DNA from: Oscarella lobularis
Taxonomy: Eukaryota; Porifera; Homoscleromorpha; Homosclerophorida; Oscarellidae
Direction: 5' to 3'
NCBI RefSeq assembly: GCF_947507565.1
Contig: NC_089185.1
Span: forward strand, 806,001-870,000
DNA: 64,000 nt
In this document: positions 12,566 through 24,898 of the stretch, piece by piece
How positions within the stretch are numbered: the first letter of the stretch is position 1
How the letters are laid out: every line of letters starts with the position of its first letter
Program-made: the position numbers and the translations under genes
Notes under the pieces: model-generated
Seen by the model: only the letters and a program-made list of their open reading frames with translations
What the model was told of the DNA's origin: nothing
Databases searched by the model: none

Positions 12566-13736
12566 CGTGCTCGATCGTCGTCGTCGGTGGAATACAACGC
12601 GCGTTAGAATGACAAACGCCGACTCGCGGCGGGTCGCCGAGAACTGTATGCTTTATGCGTTCGCAGAAACTCGACAGATCGTGCATACATGCATAAACCA
12701 TTCAAAAATCATGCAGCGGTCTGTACACGTACATGCGTCCATCTTGAAATTGTTCCGAAGCTCCTTCACGCAATAAAACCTAAAAGAAAAGAGACAATTT
12801 CTGTTCGATCTATCCGTGTACGTACCTTTTTGTCCTGCGTTCGTATTGGCGCAATCCAGGCTACACCGCGTGGAGGTTCGAACGCTTTGTAGCCCAAAAA
12901 TGATTGAGAGCGAGCCGTGGAATCATAGGCTCAACCACGACGGTGCGGCCTAGGATCGAGAACGGCTCTCCCACACCGTCCCCCCGACCTCGTTGCACCG
13001 TGACCCATGGGGCCATAGTCCTTCGCTTGAGAGGAAGCGGGACTACCGGGTTGAGGGAAGGCGCCGAACGTGAGTCCACACACAGCCAGAGGTCAACTTG
13101 TACGTGCTTTGAATTTGGTCTGGGAAGTCAGGTCATCTTAGGCTATAGGTCACTAAGCCGAGTGAGAAACAGCCACGAGACACTGGGCCCCCCACACGTT
13201 TCTTTGGCGGGAAAGTGAACTGATCTGAGCCTGACGCCAACTCGGTATAACGCGGACGCCAGACTTCGCGACCCAAGCCATCCCACGTTTTTCGTCCTTT
13301 GCTGTTGTTCCCTGTCTCTCTGTTCTTCTCTTATACTGTTTTTCTCAATATATGAAATCCAACGGACCTTTTATGACTTTCCCAGTGCCAATCGCGCGCC
13401 ACGAGAAGAACTCGCGCGACGCTCATCCACTGCACCTTACAGCTTCAGCAAGGATTGGCAACCGGCTGAGCACGTTTTGATGTTGACATGACCATGGCTT
13501 TCCCAACGCCGACGACCTCCAGGGTTCCGCCCTTTAGGCTTTCCCCACCTAACCAGAACTGAAGTTGTGCGCAGCGCGCAGCGGCTTTTATACGAAAGCT
13601 GATGCAATATCCGTTGGTGACGGCATTGTCTTCAATTCACCGGGGCAACGAGTCGCTGGTTCGTCGAGAAAACTTGCGCCAATTTTCCACGTGCTCTTTA
13701 CGGTATCGTACGTGACCGATTTTGGCGCTAAAATAA
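12566..13736. other. Unassigned GC-rich intergenic segment
   Basis: About 1.2 kb between MRPS9 and a possible small gene. The stretch 12860-13560 is GC-rich and non-repetitive within the window, and short frames in it show no recognisable domain or good start codon. A T-loop-like GGTTCGAAC at about 12873 has no supporting cloverleaf. I compared it mentally with rRNA, U1-U5, U3, 7SL and RNase P RNA and saw no match. It may be an old mobile-element fragment or an unknown RNA. Confidence 0.3.
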
Positions 13737-14258
13737 TGGCGGCTCCTCGTGGTCGATGGTCTACTCTATTACGCTTTTCGTATTCTGAAGAGGAATCTAA
13801 CGTTTAGACGCAGTATTTCTCTCTACAGGGTCTTCCCATTCGCCTGCGCTTGTGAAAGTTCGTATTTCCTCGCTACTGGAAACGACAAGAAGGCGACAAG
13901 AAGACAAGGACGTGCCGGTAGTTTTGTCTAAGATCGAGGTACGGTATAAAAGCGATTGAAGCTGCGTGCTTCGATCGATCGAATTTCGAAGGGATGAAAC
14001 TGGTCGCGGGTGTCTTCTTCGATGTTTAGCGCAAATCAGCACGAATCTATCGCTCCAAAACACTAAACAAGCCCACCAGGTAGGCCTAAAAGGTCTCGCG
14101 AAACGCTGGAGATCGACGGACGCCGATTCGCGAAACAGCCCGGTGACCTTAGCGCGCCGCGAAGAAAAGTACAAGGCAAACCAATAAATAATTTTTGCTA
14201 AATTTTAGAAACAGACTGTGCGCGAAATACCTTTCTACGTGTAGACAAAAACATTAAA
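13737..14258 (+). other. Candidate small multi-exon gene, frame unresolved
   Basis: An ATG in a good context (AATAATGGCG, A of the ATG at 13737) opens MAAPRGRWSTLLRF. A possible donor in the next codons (GTATTC) pairs with a strong acceptor near 13828 (TATTTCTCTCTACAG). The following block has two usable frames. One reads KVRISSLLETTRRRQEDKD up to a good donor (GAG/GTACGG), then RKSARIYRSKTLNKPT after an acceptor TTTAG near 14029. The phases do not join cleanly with exon 1, and no family is recognised. A TATAAAAG at 13944 could be a promoter for a shorter transcript or may simply lie in an intron. A low-confidence lead. Confidence 0.25.
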
Positions 14259-14445
14259 AAATTAGAAACAGCTACTGATTACGGACTTTTTTTCTGTACA
14301 GTCTCCATAGCAAGAATCCAAACAGTACTTATTCATAAACGTACGCAGCAGAATAGGGTTACAGACATTCCAAAAAAACAATCAAATTAAATAAGAGGCC
14401 TACTTGTACTTGAACCAAAGCGGCGGCATGCAGTAGTAAGCCCAC

Positions 14446-17400
14446 TCACGTACCGAGTTCATCCTCTGCTTCCGTGTTCTTGTTTTTCTTCTTCTTCGTC
14501 GTCGTCTTTTTCGACTTGTCTACCAGGCTGTAGCTGTGTGGACATATATCAAAACGCGTGTAAGGGGCAATCTGTACTGTAACTTACGGTGGTACTGGCT
14601 TCCTACTACTTCGGCTACTCGGATCAAGAGTATCATAATTATTGCCGGCAGAAACTTCATACGTCGGTTCAGCATCATCAGCTGCAACAGAAACATATGA
14701 TAACCATTCAGTAAAAAACCCGTTGGACCAATCATTTACGTTTAGCCTTCGGCTGAGTTGACCTCGGTTCAACTGTTGAGTAGCCTGTTTCCTCAGTCTC
14801 CTCCTCTCGAGGCAAAGGAAAAGCAGGGGTATCGCCGCCAATGCGATCGTACTCTGACACCGGTGCGAGGTAATCGCCTTCGTCTGTGTCATTGCCTAAG
14901 CGAGCAGATAGTGAACTTGTGAAAGCTGCAAATAGGATATAAGACTCACAGGCGGATGGCTGCTCTTTGATGACGTCCAGTTCTCTTGCTCTCGTAGCCA
15001 ATTTCTTCCGGATGCTTGGAGAATCAGAATGGAGTAAGAAATTATAACCGGGATTGGTCAATTCTAAAGACGTGGTAGAAAAAAAGAACATTGAGTACAC
15101 ATATCAAAATCCTACCGACGCCTTCTTCAAGAGAAGTTTCGCGACTGAGCGTGTTGTACATTCCACCTTGTTGCTCTAACTGCTGCTGCTGTCGGCCACG
15201 GTTATCCGCTGGACTAGCGACATCGTCCTCGCTCGCTACCGACTCCACTCGTTCTCGGTCGACAACAACCATTTCGTACCCTCCGTCACCGGTTGAAACT
15301 CGCTGGACAAAGCCGTACGTGGGGTTGCTTGTAACGGTCGGCACGTCTGGGGAGTCGCGGACGCCGGCGTTGCGAGACTGGTACACGGGGTTCCGCGACA
15401 ATTCCGAACTGCGAAAGGAAAGGAATAGAAACTAATAGGTTCTAATACTAGTGGACTCTTACTCGTCAGAGCCGGTGGCCAGTGACGGCGGTAATGGTAA
15501 CGGTGGAATATCCCTGAGTTGCTCATAAATCACCTCGGGCTCGCCTTTGTTAATCGATGTGCTACCCGTGCTAACCGTCGCATATTCATATTCGTTCTTT
15601 TTATCTTTATGAAACGTCACTGTCTCTCGTTGCGATTGGGGAGCGTAGGTGTCCGACGCTTTCTTTTTCCGCACGCAACAGCAGCAGACAACCAAAATGA
15701 TGACGACGGCCAAAACAACGAAGGACGGCACGCCTATGATAACGTACAGCCATATACCAAGACCAGTGTCTTCCTGGAAAGAACCGGAGACGAGGCCCTC
15801 GCATCGTTTCCCGACAAAATTGTCAAAACAAATGCAGGTTCCGTTTGAAAGAAGGCAGTCTTTGGCGTGCGTGGAAGAGCCATCAGATGCCCAGTGGCAG
15901 TCGCATTCTTTGCACTTCTCTCCATACGTTCTTTCAGGGCATCTATCCTCGCACCTGTCCCCCAACCAACCAGGTTTACACTTGCATTCTCCGCTTGCTG
16001 GACTGCATCCAGCAAGTCCGGCAATATTACACTTGCATTCTAACTTGCACCCATCTCCATAGTAACCAACCGGGCAACGTCGGTCGCAATTAGCTCCTAT
16101 ATAGCCTGGCTGGCATTCGCAGATTCCTTCAGCTCGTGAACAGTCCTTAGTGTGAGATCGGTCACAGGTGCACTCCAGGGCGCAGTGGAGCCCGTAGTCT
16201 CCCTTATTACACATCTCGTCGCAGTTTCCATCTTTATATCCAGGTCTGCACAAACACGCTCCATCGAAGGGATTGCACACCTGGCTTTCGGTATTGTCTC
16301 GATTACACGTGCTGCATGATTTCGAACAATTAGCGCCAAACGTTCCCGGCGGACACTTTTTCTCGCAGTTATCACCAGCATAGCCAGGACGACAGCTGCA
16401 CGTCCCGTTAACGTGATCGCACGCCCACGTTGAGTCCACCTCGCAGGTACACGAAGATTTGCATTCTTTTCCATAGTATCCCTGGAGACACTTGGATCGG
16501 CAATCACGTCCGGTATAGCCATCTCGACAAGGGCATTGACCGGTCTCGCGATCGCAAATTGACGACGTTGAAGTGTTCAAACATTCGCACTTGTGAACGC
16601 AGTCGGGCCCATACGATCCATTAGGGCATCTTATGTCACAATAGTCTCCCGTCCATCCTGAAGGACACACGCACTTTCCGGTGACGTGGTTACAGGAGGG
16701 AAACTTGCACTGGCGGTCTAAGCACCGGGAAGTGCAATTTTGTCCGTAATAACCGGCAGGACACCTCTTCTCGCAGTGAGTCCCCAAGTATCCTGCTGAA
16801 CAACTACACGTTCCATTAAAGGGCTCACAAGCTGCGCCGTTTTGACACAGACACGGACGACACAGAAATCCGTAGCGTCTCGGTGAGCACGTCTCGTTGC
16901 AGTTGGGCCTAGCAAATCCTTTAGGACAAGAGCAACGGCCAGTGTCTGCATAGCAGTGACCCTCGGGGCACGATGAATTGCACGTTTTCCGACATTGGTA
17001 GCCGTAGGTTCGATCTGGACACGTCTCATTGCAGTACGTTCCAATCCACCCGGTCGTGCAGACACAAGACCCGTTGATTGGATTGCACATCGCATCGTTC
17101 TCGCACAGGCAGCTGTGTAGACAATCCTGCCCGTACTTTCCCAGACTGCACATCTTGTGACAACGCTTACCCTTCCAGCCAGGAAGACAGGAGCATTTTC
17201 CCGTTACGTGATCACACGAGCGTGCATTGACGCAATCACAAGTCTTTGAGCAGCGTGGTCCATACGTGCCTTCGGAGCACGTAGATTCACACGTTGCTCC
17301 TTTGTAGCCATCTGTACATGTGCAGCTTCCATTGACCGGATTGCACGTTGCTCCGTTTTGACATTTACAAGTTTCTTGACAGTGTTTTCCATATGTAGAG

Positions 17401-19609
17401 TTGGAGCATCTTTCTGAACAAATTTTTCCTTTCCATCCAGCTGGACAATGACACTTACCGTCGACGTGCGAGCATCGCCCATTGTTGACACAGGAGCACT
17501 TGAACTTACACAGTTTTCCATACGTTCCCGCAGGGCACTGATTTTCACACAATGTGCCATTGTATCCATTGGCGCACGTGCAAGTTCCATCAACAGGATC
17601 ACAATGAGCATTGTTTTGGCACTTACACTTAGATTCGCAGTCCAAGCCATACGTGTAATCTGGACAGGGATATTGGCAGTGTTCTCCTGCCCAGCCAATA
17701 GCGCACCAGCAACGTCCGCTCATACCATCACAGCTGGAGAAAGATATTGCAATAAGACAATTAGCCTGTCATGCACTTCACGTACCTTCTAGATTGATTT
17801 CTAAGGCAGTTGCACTTCTTTGAACAGCCACTATTATAAGGATCATACGTCCAATCAGGACAAGCTACATGCACCAACAATAGTATTAAGAAACGGCACT
17901 AACATATATAAACATCCTCCTTACGTTTCTCGCAATACTTTCCCACCCAGAATCCGATGCACGAACAGGTTCCATTGACGGGATTACAGATGCCTCCATT
18001 ACGGCACTGACATGACTTGGCACACTGGTATCCATAAAAGTTTGCCGGACACGTCTGATTGCAATAGCCCATATACCCAGCAGGACAATCACAGGTCCCG
18101 TCAATAGGAGAACAAGCTGCATTTCGATGACACGAGCACTTTGACGTACAGTGAGGACCATACGTTCCCGACGAGCATCCCAGCTGACAATCGTTACCTC
18201 TGAAGCCAGCTGGACACTTGCAGTTGCCTGTGAACGGATTGCACGTGGCGTTATTTTGGCATGTGCAGGATGATAGACAGTTTTGGCCAAACATATTGTT
18301 TGCACACTGCTGGTCACATAGTTCTCCTCTCCATCCAGCTGTGCAATAGCAAGAGCCGTCGGTGTGAGAACACGTGGCGTTATTTTGGCATCTGCAGGTG
18401 CCTTGACAATTCAATCCATAACGGCCAGACTGACAGGGATTTTCACATCTAAAAGACGTCTTGCTTCTAATTGCGACTTTGAATGATCTAAATTCACCTT
18501 TTCCCTTCAAAACCCGGAGCACACGTACAATCTCCTGTAACGTGGTCACACGTCGCTCCGTTGAGACACGTGCACGCACTCGAGCAATCCTGGCCAAATG
18601 ATCCAGCGTCGCATTTAACGTTACATAGATTTCCCTTCAAACGCGATTAACGTCGCACTCAATTACGTTCTCACGCAACCTCTTTACCTTCCATCCAGGT
18701 AGGCATGGACACACGCCCGTTTTGCTATCGCAGGCCCCGCGAGAATTTTTGCAGGCACACGACTTTGTACAGCCAGGACCATACGTGCCAGGCAAGCACG
18801 TTTCCTGACAACTTTAGAAACAACGATATATCAAAATATATAAACAAGATGGCATTCTTTACTATGTTCCTTTGTAACCGGCTAAACACTGACACGATCC
18901 GGTGATTGAATCGCAGCCAGCTCCATTAGTGCAGTAGTCGCACTTTTTCGCGCAATTCACGCCGTAAAATCCAAAATTGCACGATCGTTCGCAGTAAATA
19001 CCAAAAAATCCTGGAGCAGTACACGTGCACACTCCCGTGTATCGACTACACTGTCCGTGATTGACACAGCTACACGGGAGAGTGCAGCCAGGTCCATACG
19101 AGTGGACACAGGCTACGGAAAGAGAAAACATTAGAAAAGATAAATATGTAACCATGCGGTTTGGCGATATGGTTGTGTCAGTAACAACACAATCTTACCG
19201 ACACTGCACGTAGGTCCTCCCCAGCCAGATGCACATGAGCAAGTGCTGGGTTTTATACATGCGCCTCCGTTTTGACACGCTTGGTTACATATAGCTGCAC
19301 GAAATAAATAAAGAAAGGCCCTATATGTACGCGCTTCCTCCTCTCACGTATAATGCATTGTCCATTCATTTCCCGCCAACCGCTACAGCATTGGTAGGCA
19401 GTAAAATACGTCGTTTTGTACAACGTCTTGATTTCTCTTCTATACGCTCGTCTAATAAGGGGAAAGAGGAACGTAAATATGCCCACGGCGAACCGCAACG
19501 ACGCGCGAATGCGTCACCTGTAACGAGTACATCTTGACCAGCCCAAAAATCCGCAACTCGTCTTATATGTGTCCGCATACGAAACGACAGTCGACACCGC
19601 GTAACTCGT
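14446..19609 (-). CDS. MEGF10/Draper-like multi-EGF engulfment receptor (5' signal exon not resolved)
   Basis: Probably a type I membrane receptor of the MEGF10/11-PEAR1-Draper group, which in other animals recognises dying cells and debris. The most 5' exon I can place begins at 19609 with an EMI domain (SYAVSTVVSYADTYKTSCGF, then WSRCTRY and YQCCSGWREMNGQC). A long run of laminin-type EGF repeats follows, of the form CxCxNxxxCxxxxGxCxCxxGxxGxxC, down to about 15850. The transmembrane helix is WLYVIIGVPSFVVLAVVIIL, then CCCCVRKKK. The cytoplasmic tail is split over several exons and holds SRNPVYQS, SNPTYGF, TNPGYNF, GDYLAPVSEYDRIGG, PTYEVSAGNNYDTLD and PPYSLVD, a rich set of phosphotyrosine and NPxY docking sites. 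I placed the stop at 14446-14448 (ELGT-stop), but a donor overlaps it, so a further exon is possible. The signal-peptide exon upstream of 19609 was not found in a compatible phase. Confidence 0.88.
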
Positions 19610-20504
19610 CTGGCGCCTTTCCAAAAAAAATAGAAAAGAGAAAGTAGAACGTGGGAAAGAGAACGTCCGGGGTCAGGTGCTACTTCACGGCTTGATGCTG
19701 CTAACTGCGCAGTAGTAGTAGGGGAAACGATCGCGTGTATGTCAGAGTACGCAGTATAAGGGCGGTGCTTCTCATGACCTAATAACTATGCAAACAATGC
19801 GGGCGGCGTGAACACACAAACGGTCGTCACGCCACTCGCTTTCCGTTCGCGATCATGCCAGAAAACGAGCGACTCGTTCGAGTTCTTACGTCGCTGCGTA
19901 CGCGCACACGTTTGGCGCTCCGACTGATACGCCTTCTGATGACGCGCACGCGAGAAGAAGGAAGGCCGCCGTCTGGACGAGACGATCGGCATAGTAAAGC
20001 GAGTGTCGATCCTTCATTGGTTTGTTGTATGTCTTGTCCAGAGGGTCCAAGCGTTCGATATACTACGCATCCAATCTTCCGCGCCACTCAGGCAAAGCAT
20101 CCGTGGGCAAGGAGCCAAGATAGAGAGCACGTGTACAGGGAATGGCAAATGACGCACTTTAGGCTCCGCCCAGGCGCGGGAAACTTCTAGAGGCGGCACT
20201 AAATTAGCAGGAGCTACTGCATAAGTTTCGATGGTTTATTTTAGGCACGCTAGGGGAAACAGCCAGACAGCGAGACTTGACTTTGACCCCAGGCATATGA
20301 TTGCTTTTTTTCTGCTACAAGTAATCTAGCATTCACTATGGCTGTTGGAAAGCTTAGCTGTTGGAAGACTGGCAATTTTCTAAGTCTAGCGTGGGGGTAG
20401 CACCAAAGGGTGTGGCCACGACAATCCGGGCTGCAGTCGCAGGGGCGTACATTTTGCAGAAGTTACGAGCCTATCTGCTCTGCGACGTATTGCTTCCCTG
20501 AAAA
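19610..20504. other. Intergenic between divergent MEGF10-like and anoctamin genes
   Basis: About 900 bp. It must hold the missing signal-peptide exon and promoter of the minus-strand receptor and the promoter of the plus-strand anoctamin. A minus-strand ATG at about 19775 opens a leader-like peptide (MRSTALILRTLTYTRSFPLL) but its donors do not match the phase of the EMI exon. No repeat was noticed. Confidence 0.4.
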
Positions 20505-23500
20505 ATGACCGACACAGCAATAGGATTCGAAGGCGTGGCAATGGAAGTGAAGACGGGCGACGCGCTCCCAGGCTACGTGGACACGCCCGCCGCCGGTGGC
20601 TACGATTATCCTGAGACAGACGGCGGAGGCTACGCAGACAAAGGCGACGGCGTCGTCGAAGAAACCGGTTATACAGAAGATTCGGAACGGACATTGCTAA
20701 GCTCTGCTTCAGCTAAAGATTATGATTCAACAGGCGCGAGCGGAGGATCGAGACAGGTGCGCGTAGGTCAATGCATGATACAGTACATGCAATTGTAGAC
20801 TCGGTGGGGTCCGCTCGGCCTGGTACCGCGGAATGCGCGGACCCTGTCCTCCTCCACACGCATCGTAGACTAAGCTTCCGTTTCCACGTAGACGCTTTTC
20901 TTTGAAGATGGAAAGCGCCGAATCGGTTAGTCTAGCTGCATGCTTTACTGTGTGAACCGATCAGATCTCGCTCTCTTTTCCCTAGACTTTGTACTGGTTT
21001 ATCAAGAGTACGAGGATAAGCCGGAGGAGTGGAGAGAAAAGCGCCGGCAAAAGAGGCACAAGTTCATTGAACGACTTGTCAAGGAAGGCTTGAAATGGGA
21101 AGAAGACAAAGTACAATTTTTTTTGTTCAATTGTGACTCTGCATAAAAAGAATTCAAACTGCAGCAATCGTTTGATGGCAAGTCGATCTTCATCAAACTG
21201 CACGCTCCTTGGACGGTTTTGGTGCGCGAAGCCGAACAGCTAGGTCTCAAAATGCCTGTCGAGGTAGGTCGGTTTGATTTTAAATTGAAATTACGAAAAC
21301 TAGCGTAGTGTATATAGGAGAACAATTATGTGACCCATTCGTGGTGGGAAAGGACTAAAGAAAAGTTGAATTGCTGCAGCTTGAAAAGTCCTTTCAATCA
21401 CGGGATGGGAGAAATTCAGCGCCACATCACGTTGACTTTCAACAAGGGCAGCGAGTCAAAGTGAGGAGTAATCGTTGGCTTGCTCGTAGAGAATTTATTT
21501 TGTGCAATTTAGATTTCGCGGAGTTGAAGATAGGGAGAATTTTTTCTCTCCGGCTCAAAGAAGCCTGATAGTAAATTGGTAGTGTTTTGAGGAAACGAAA
21601 AGTCAAGGGATATTTCTCTATCAGGTTCACGACATTCTCCTTAGAACTCCCTATTCTGATGATCAGCCCAAAGTTGGTACGTATGATAGCTCGTGATTTG
21701 AAATTCTGTCACAACGTCTTAGGATATGAACGCTTGATCGAAAACAAGACCTTTGAAGCGGCATATCCTTTGCATTCAGTAGGAAAATAAATAGTCAGTC
21801 ACTTTGTACCGTCATGAACCTATTGAAGGGAAGGGCCGTACTGAATGAAGAAGAAAACGATCAAGAGAACGATCGCTCAGTAGGTGTGCTTGATAATCCG
21901 AGGATTGTCTCGATTGTGTACGCAGAGATTGCGTGCGTCTTGGGGAAGATGGGGTGCCATGTTCAAGACGCAACCTTTGGATCACATCCGAGCCTACTTT
22001 GGAGAAAAAGTGGGAATCTATTTTTGTTGGCTTGGTACTATCTTACGATTTGTAAATTATTGACGGTTTATTGTGTTGTGATTTTTTGCAGGTTTCTATA
22101 CTCAGTGGCTTATTCCAGTGACTATCATTGGCCTCATTGCATTTCTCATTGGACTGTCAAACCTTAATTCTCCGCCGGCGTATGGGCGACGCGCTCTTCT
22201 CGGCAATTTGATCAATCTTTGTCTTTTTCTTTCAGAGATCAGTATTGCAACGAGACCAGTTTCTTTATGTGTCCTCCCTGCGACACGTCTTGCGACTTCT
22301 ATTACTTGAACGAAACCTGTTACTATGCTAAGGTCAGTAGAAGTCTTGCGTGCTATCTAAGCCGAGATACTATGCTTTCACAGGCAGCTTCACTCTTTGA
22401 CAATACGTTCACCGTCATTTTTACCGTTATCATGTGCCTTTGGTCAATTTTCTTTCTGGAGTTTTGGAAAAGACGGGAAGTGTCACTGGCAGTTCGCTGG
22501 GACGTCTACGGTTTCGAGGATTTGGAGGTAAAGACGTCGTTGTTTGAATTCACGATTCCTTAGTACAACGTCTTTTGCTAGGAAAGGCCTCGAGCGGCTT
22601 TTGAAGCACGAGCTAAGGAAAAGAAAGTCAATCCAGTCACTGACGTATGTCATTGACAAACAATTCACCTAATTGACCTAGGCACTTTTAGAAATTAGAA
22701 GGACACGTATCTCAGACCACCAAGTGCGGCAAACTTGTGAACACTATGCTTTTAGTGCTCCTTTTAGTATGCAGTTGCTTTTGCTGGACAATCACTCGGA
22801 TTAATAAAATTCTCCTTTTAGATTTGCCTTGTCGTCGGCATCGTCTTGGCCGTCATTATCTATCGGCTTTCAATCGTGGCCGTTTTCAATCGTACCAAGT
22901 CAATACGTCCGTACTCAAGTATCTTTGGCACTATTACGGCGGCCACAATTCAGTTGATTGCCATTGCCTTTATGAATTTTGTACGTTGCTAATTAATAGA
23001 TTAATGACTTGACTCAGATTTTTAGGTCTATCAAAGAATAGCGGAGAAGTTGACTCATTGGGGTATGGAGACTTCACACGTCAGAGCACTATGATTATAT
23101 GTAAACGCCTTTTTTAGAAAACCATCGAACGCAGACGGAATTTGATGATCATTTTACGTTTAAAATGTTCCTCTTTCAATGCGTCAACTACTATTCGTCT
23201 GTGTTTTACATTGCCTTCTTCAAGGGAAAGTATGCCGGCACACTGAGTCTACGTCATGACAGCCTGGACAATTTTTTTGTGTTCTAGGTTCGCCGGATAT
23301 CCTGGGCATTACAATCAACCATTTGGAGCTCGTCTCGATGAGGTATCATTTTCAGCTTCTTCTTGTCTGCCTTCCTAATCATCACTTTTAGTGTGGTTCA
23401 GGAGGCTGCATGATTGAATTGACTCAGCAGCTCGGCATCATCATGGTTGGAAAGCAAATATTGAACAACTTCATGGAGATAGTGCTCCCGTTAGTTAGTT

Positions 23501-24613
23501 ACTCAGTTCACCACATCTAGCTCTCAAAAGCCTTTGATTTTTTTCTTCAGTTGGCTGAAAGGCTGGTGGCGCCGTCGTGACTCAAAGGACGACGACCTGA
23601 CGGACAACAAAACAATTTCACGCTGGGAAGAGGACTTGGACTTGGCCGATTTGAGTCCGTACGGTCTATTTGCCGAATACTTGGAAATGGGTACAGTAAA
23701 CGTAAAAAAGATTGACTCATCGTATCAATTCCTACCTTAGTCATTCAATATGGTTTCATAACGATTTTTGTTGCCGCCTTTCCACTGGCTCCGTTGTTTG
23801 CTCTGCTAAACAACATATTGGAAATTCGCTTGGATGGGAAGAAATTCGTGACGTTCCTTCGTCGTCCCGTTGCTCAACGAGCACAAGATATTGGCAAGTC
23901 TTCAGATGACAAATTACGATACATTTTTTACAGTGACATTTTAGGCATATGGTACTCAATCCTCGAAGGCATTGCGAAGTTTTCTGTCATTACCAACGTG
24001 AGTCGTCGTCCTCTTGGCTCTCGTTTTCTTAATCATTTTTCACCAATTCAGGCCTTCATCATTGCCCTTACTTCTGAATTTTTGCCTAGGATTTTGTACT
24101 ACTATGAAATAGGAAATAAGACTCTGGACAATTATGTTGACTACTCCCTCGCTAAAGCGAATGTGTCCAGTTTGAATAATCCGCCCAATCCTAGTGATTA
24201 TTTTAAAAACGGCAGTGAGACGGAATACACACACGAATTCTGCCGGTACTGCACATGTATTTTTACATCAAATCAATCCATCAATTGATTGAAACTCCTT
24301 TCAGCTATTTTGGTTATCGGCAGGAGAACGGAGATTATACCCTTTTCTATTACAGGTATCTGACTATTGCATTGGCGTTTGTCATCGTTTTTGAAGTAGG
24401 ACGACTTTTACTCTGGCCCCTCCGCCTTTTGACTTACAATGCCTTTTATAGCATGTGATCTTTGGTCTTGTTGCCTTCATCTCATGGATCATTCCTGACA
24501 TTCCTGGCGACTTGCAAAATCAGATGAAACGAGAACAGTACCTTGGAAAGATTGCTCTGCGCGAGCGCGAAGTAGAGCAGATCGATAGCGGCACAGTCAC
24601 GTCGAAAATTTGA
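20505..24613 (+). CDS. Anoctamin (TMEM16) family membrane protein, copy A
   Basis: A Ca2+-regulated chloride channel and/or phospholipid scramblase of the TMEM16 family. The ATG at 20505 opens a Gly/Tyr-rich N-terminus. A short exon then carries [11 protein letters not shown], spliced to [11 protein letters not shown], the family's N-terminal dimerisation motif. The cytosolic part ends with [18 protein letters not shown], and about ten membrane segments run from 22.1 to 24.5 kb, with a Cys-rich luminal loop ([17 protein letters not shown]). The known Ca2+ ligand positions look intact: NNFME in TM6, EYLEM in TM7 and NNILEIRLD in TM8. The sequence [15 protein letters not shown] is typical. The stop at 24611-24613 follows a basic/acidic tail. 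There are about 20 short introns. A paralogue follows 285 bp downstream in the same orientation. Channel versus scramblase activity cannot be judged from what I see. Confidence 0.93.
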
Positions 24614-24898
24614 CGAGCATTCCAATGACGCTTTTCATCATGACTCAGTGTGTGTATTTGTTGCGTGCATTTTTGGAAGCACTTTTCTTGTAATAGTTGG
24701 TTGAATGATTGTGGTGCACTAAATTTTTAAAAATTTTTCTTCGCCCGTCATAGGCGTAATTAGGATTGGCGGCGTCCATTGGCTGGCAAAGTATGTTGTT
24801 CCCTAAGCTCCGCCTATTGATAGCGCTGAAGTGTCGGTTCCCGCCGCACCTACATTTATAGTTCTGCTCTCTTTGACGTAGATCTAGAGCGTGAAAAG

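Noticed and set aside
12868-12880. T-loop-like GGTTCGAAC suggesting a tRNA
   Set aside because: No D-arm, anticodon arm or acceptor pairing could be built around it.
13941-13951. TATAAAAG as promoter of a separate short gene
   Set aside because: The ATG downstream gives only 11 codons, and the site fits equally well inside an intron of the candidate gene starting at 13737.
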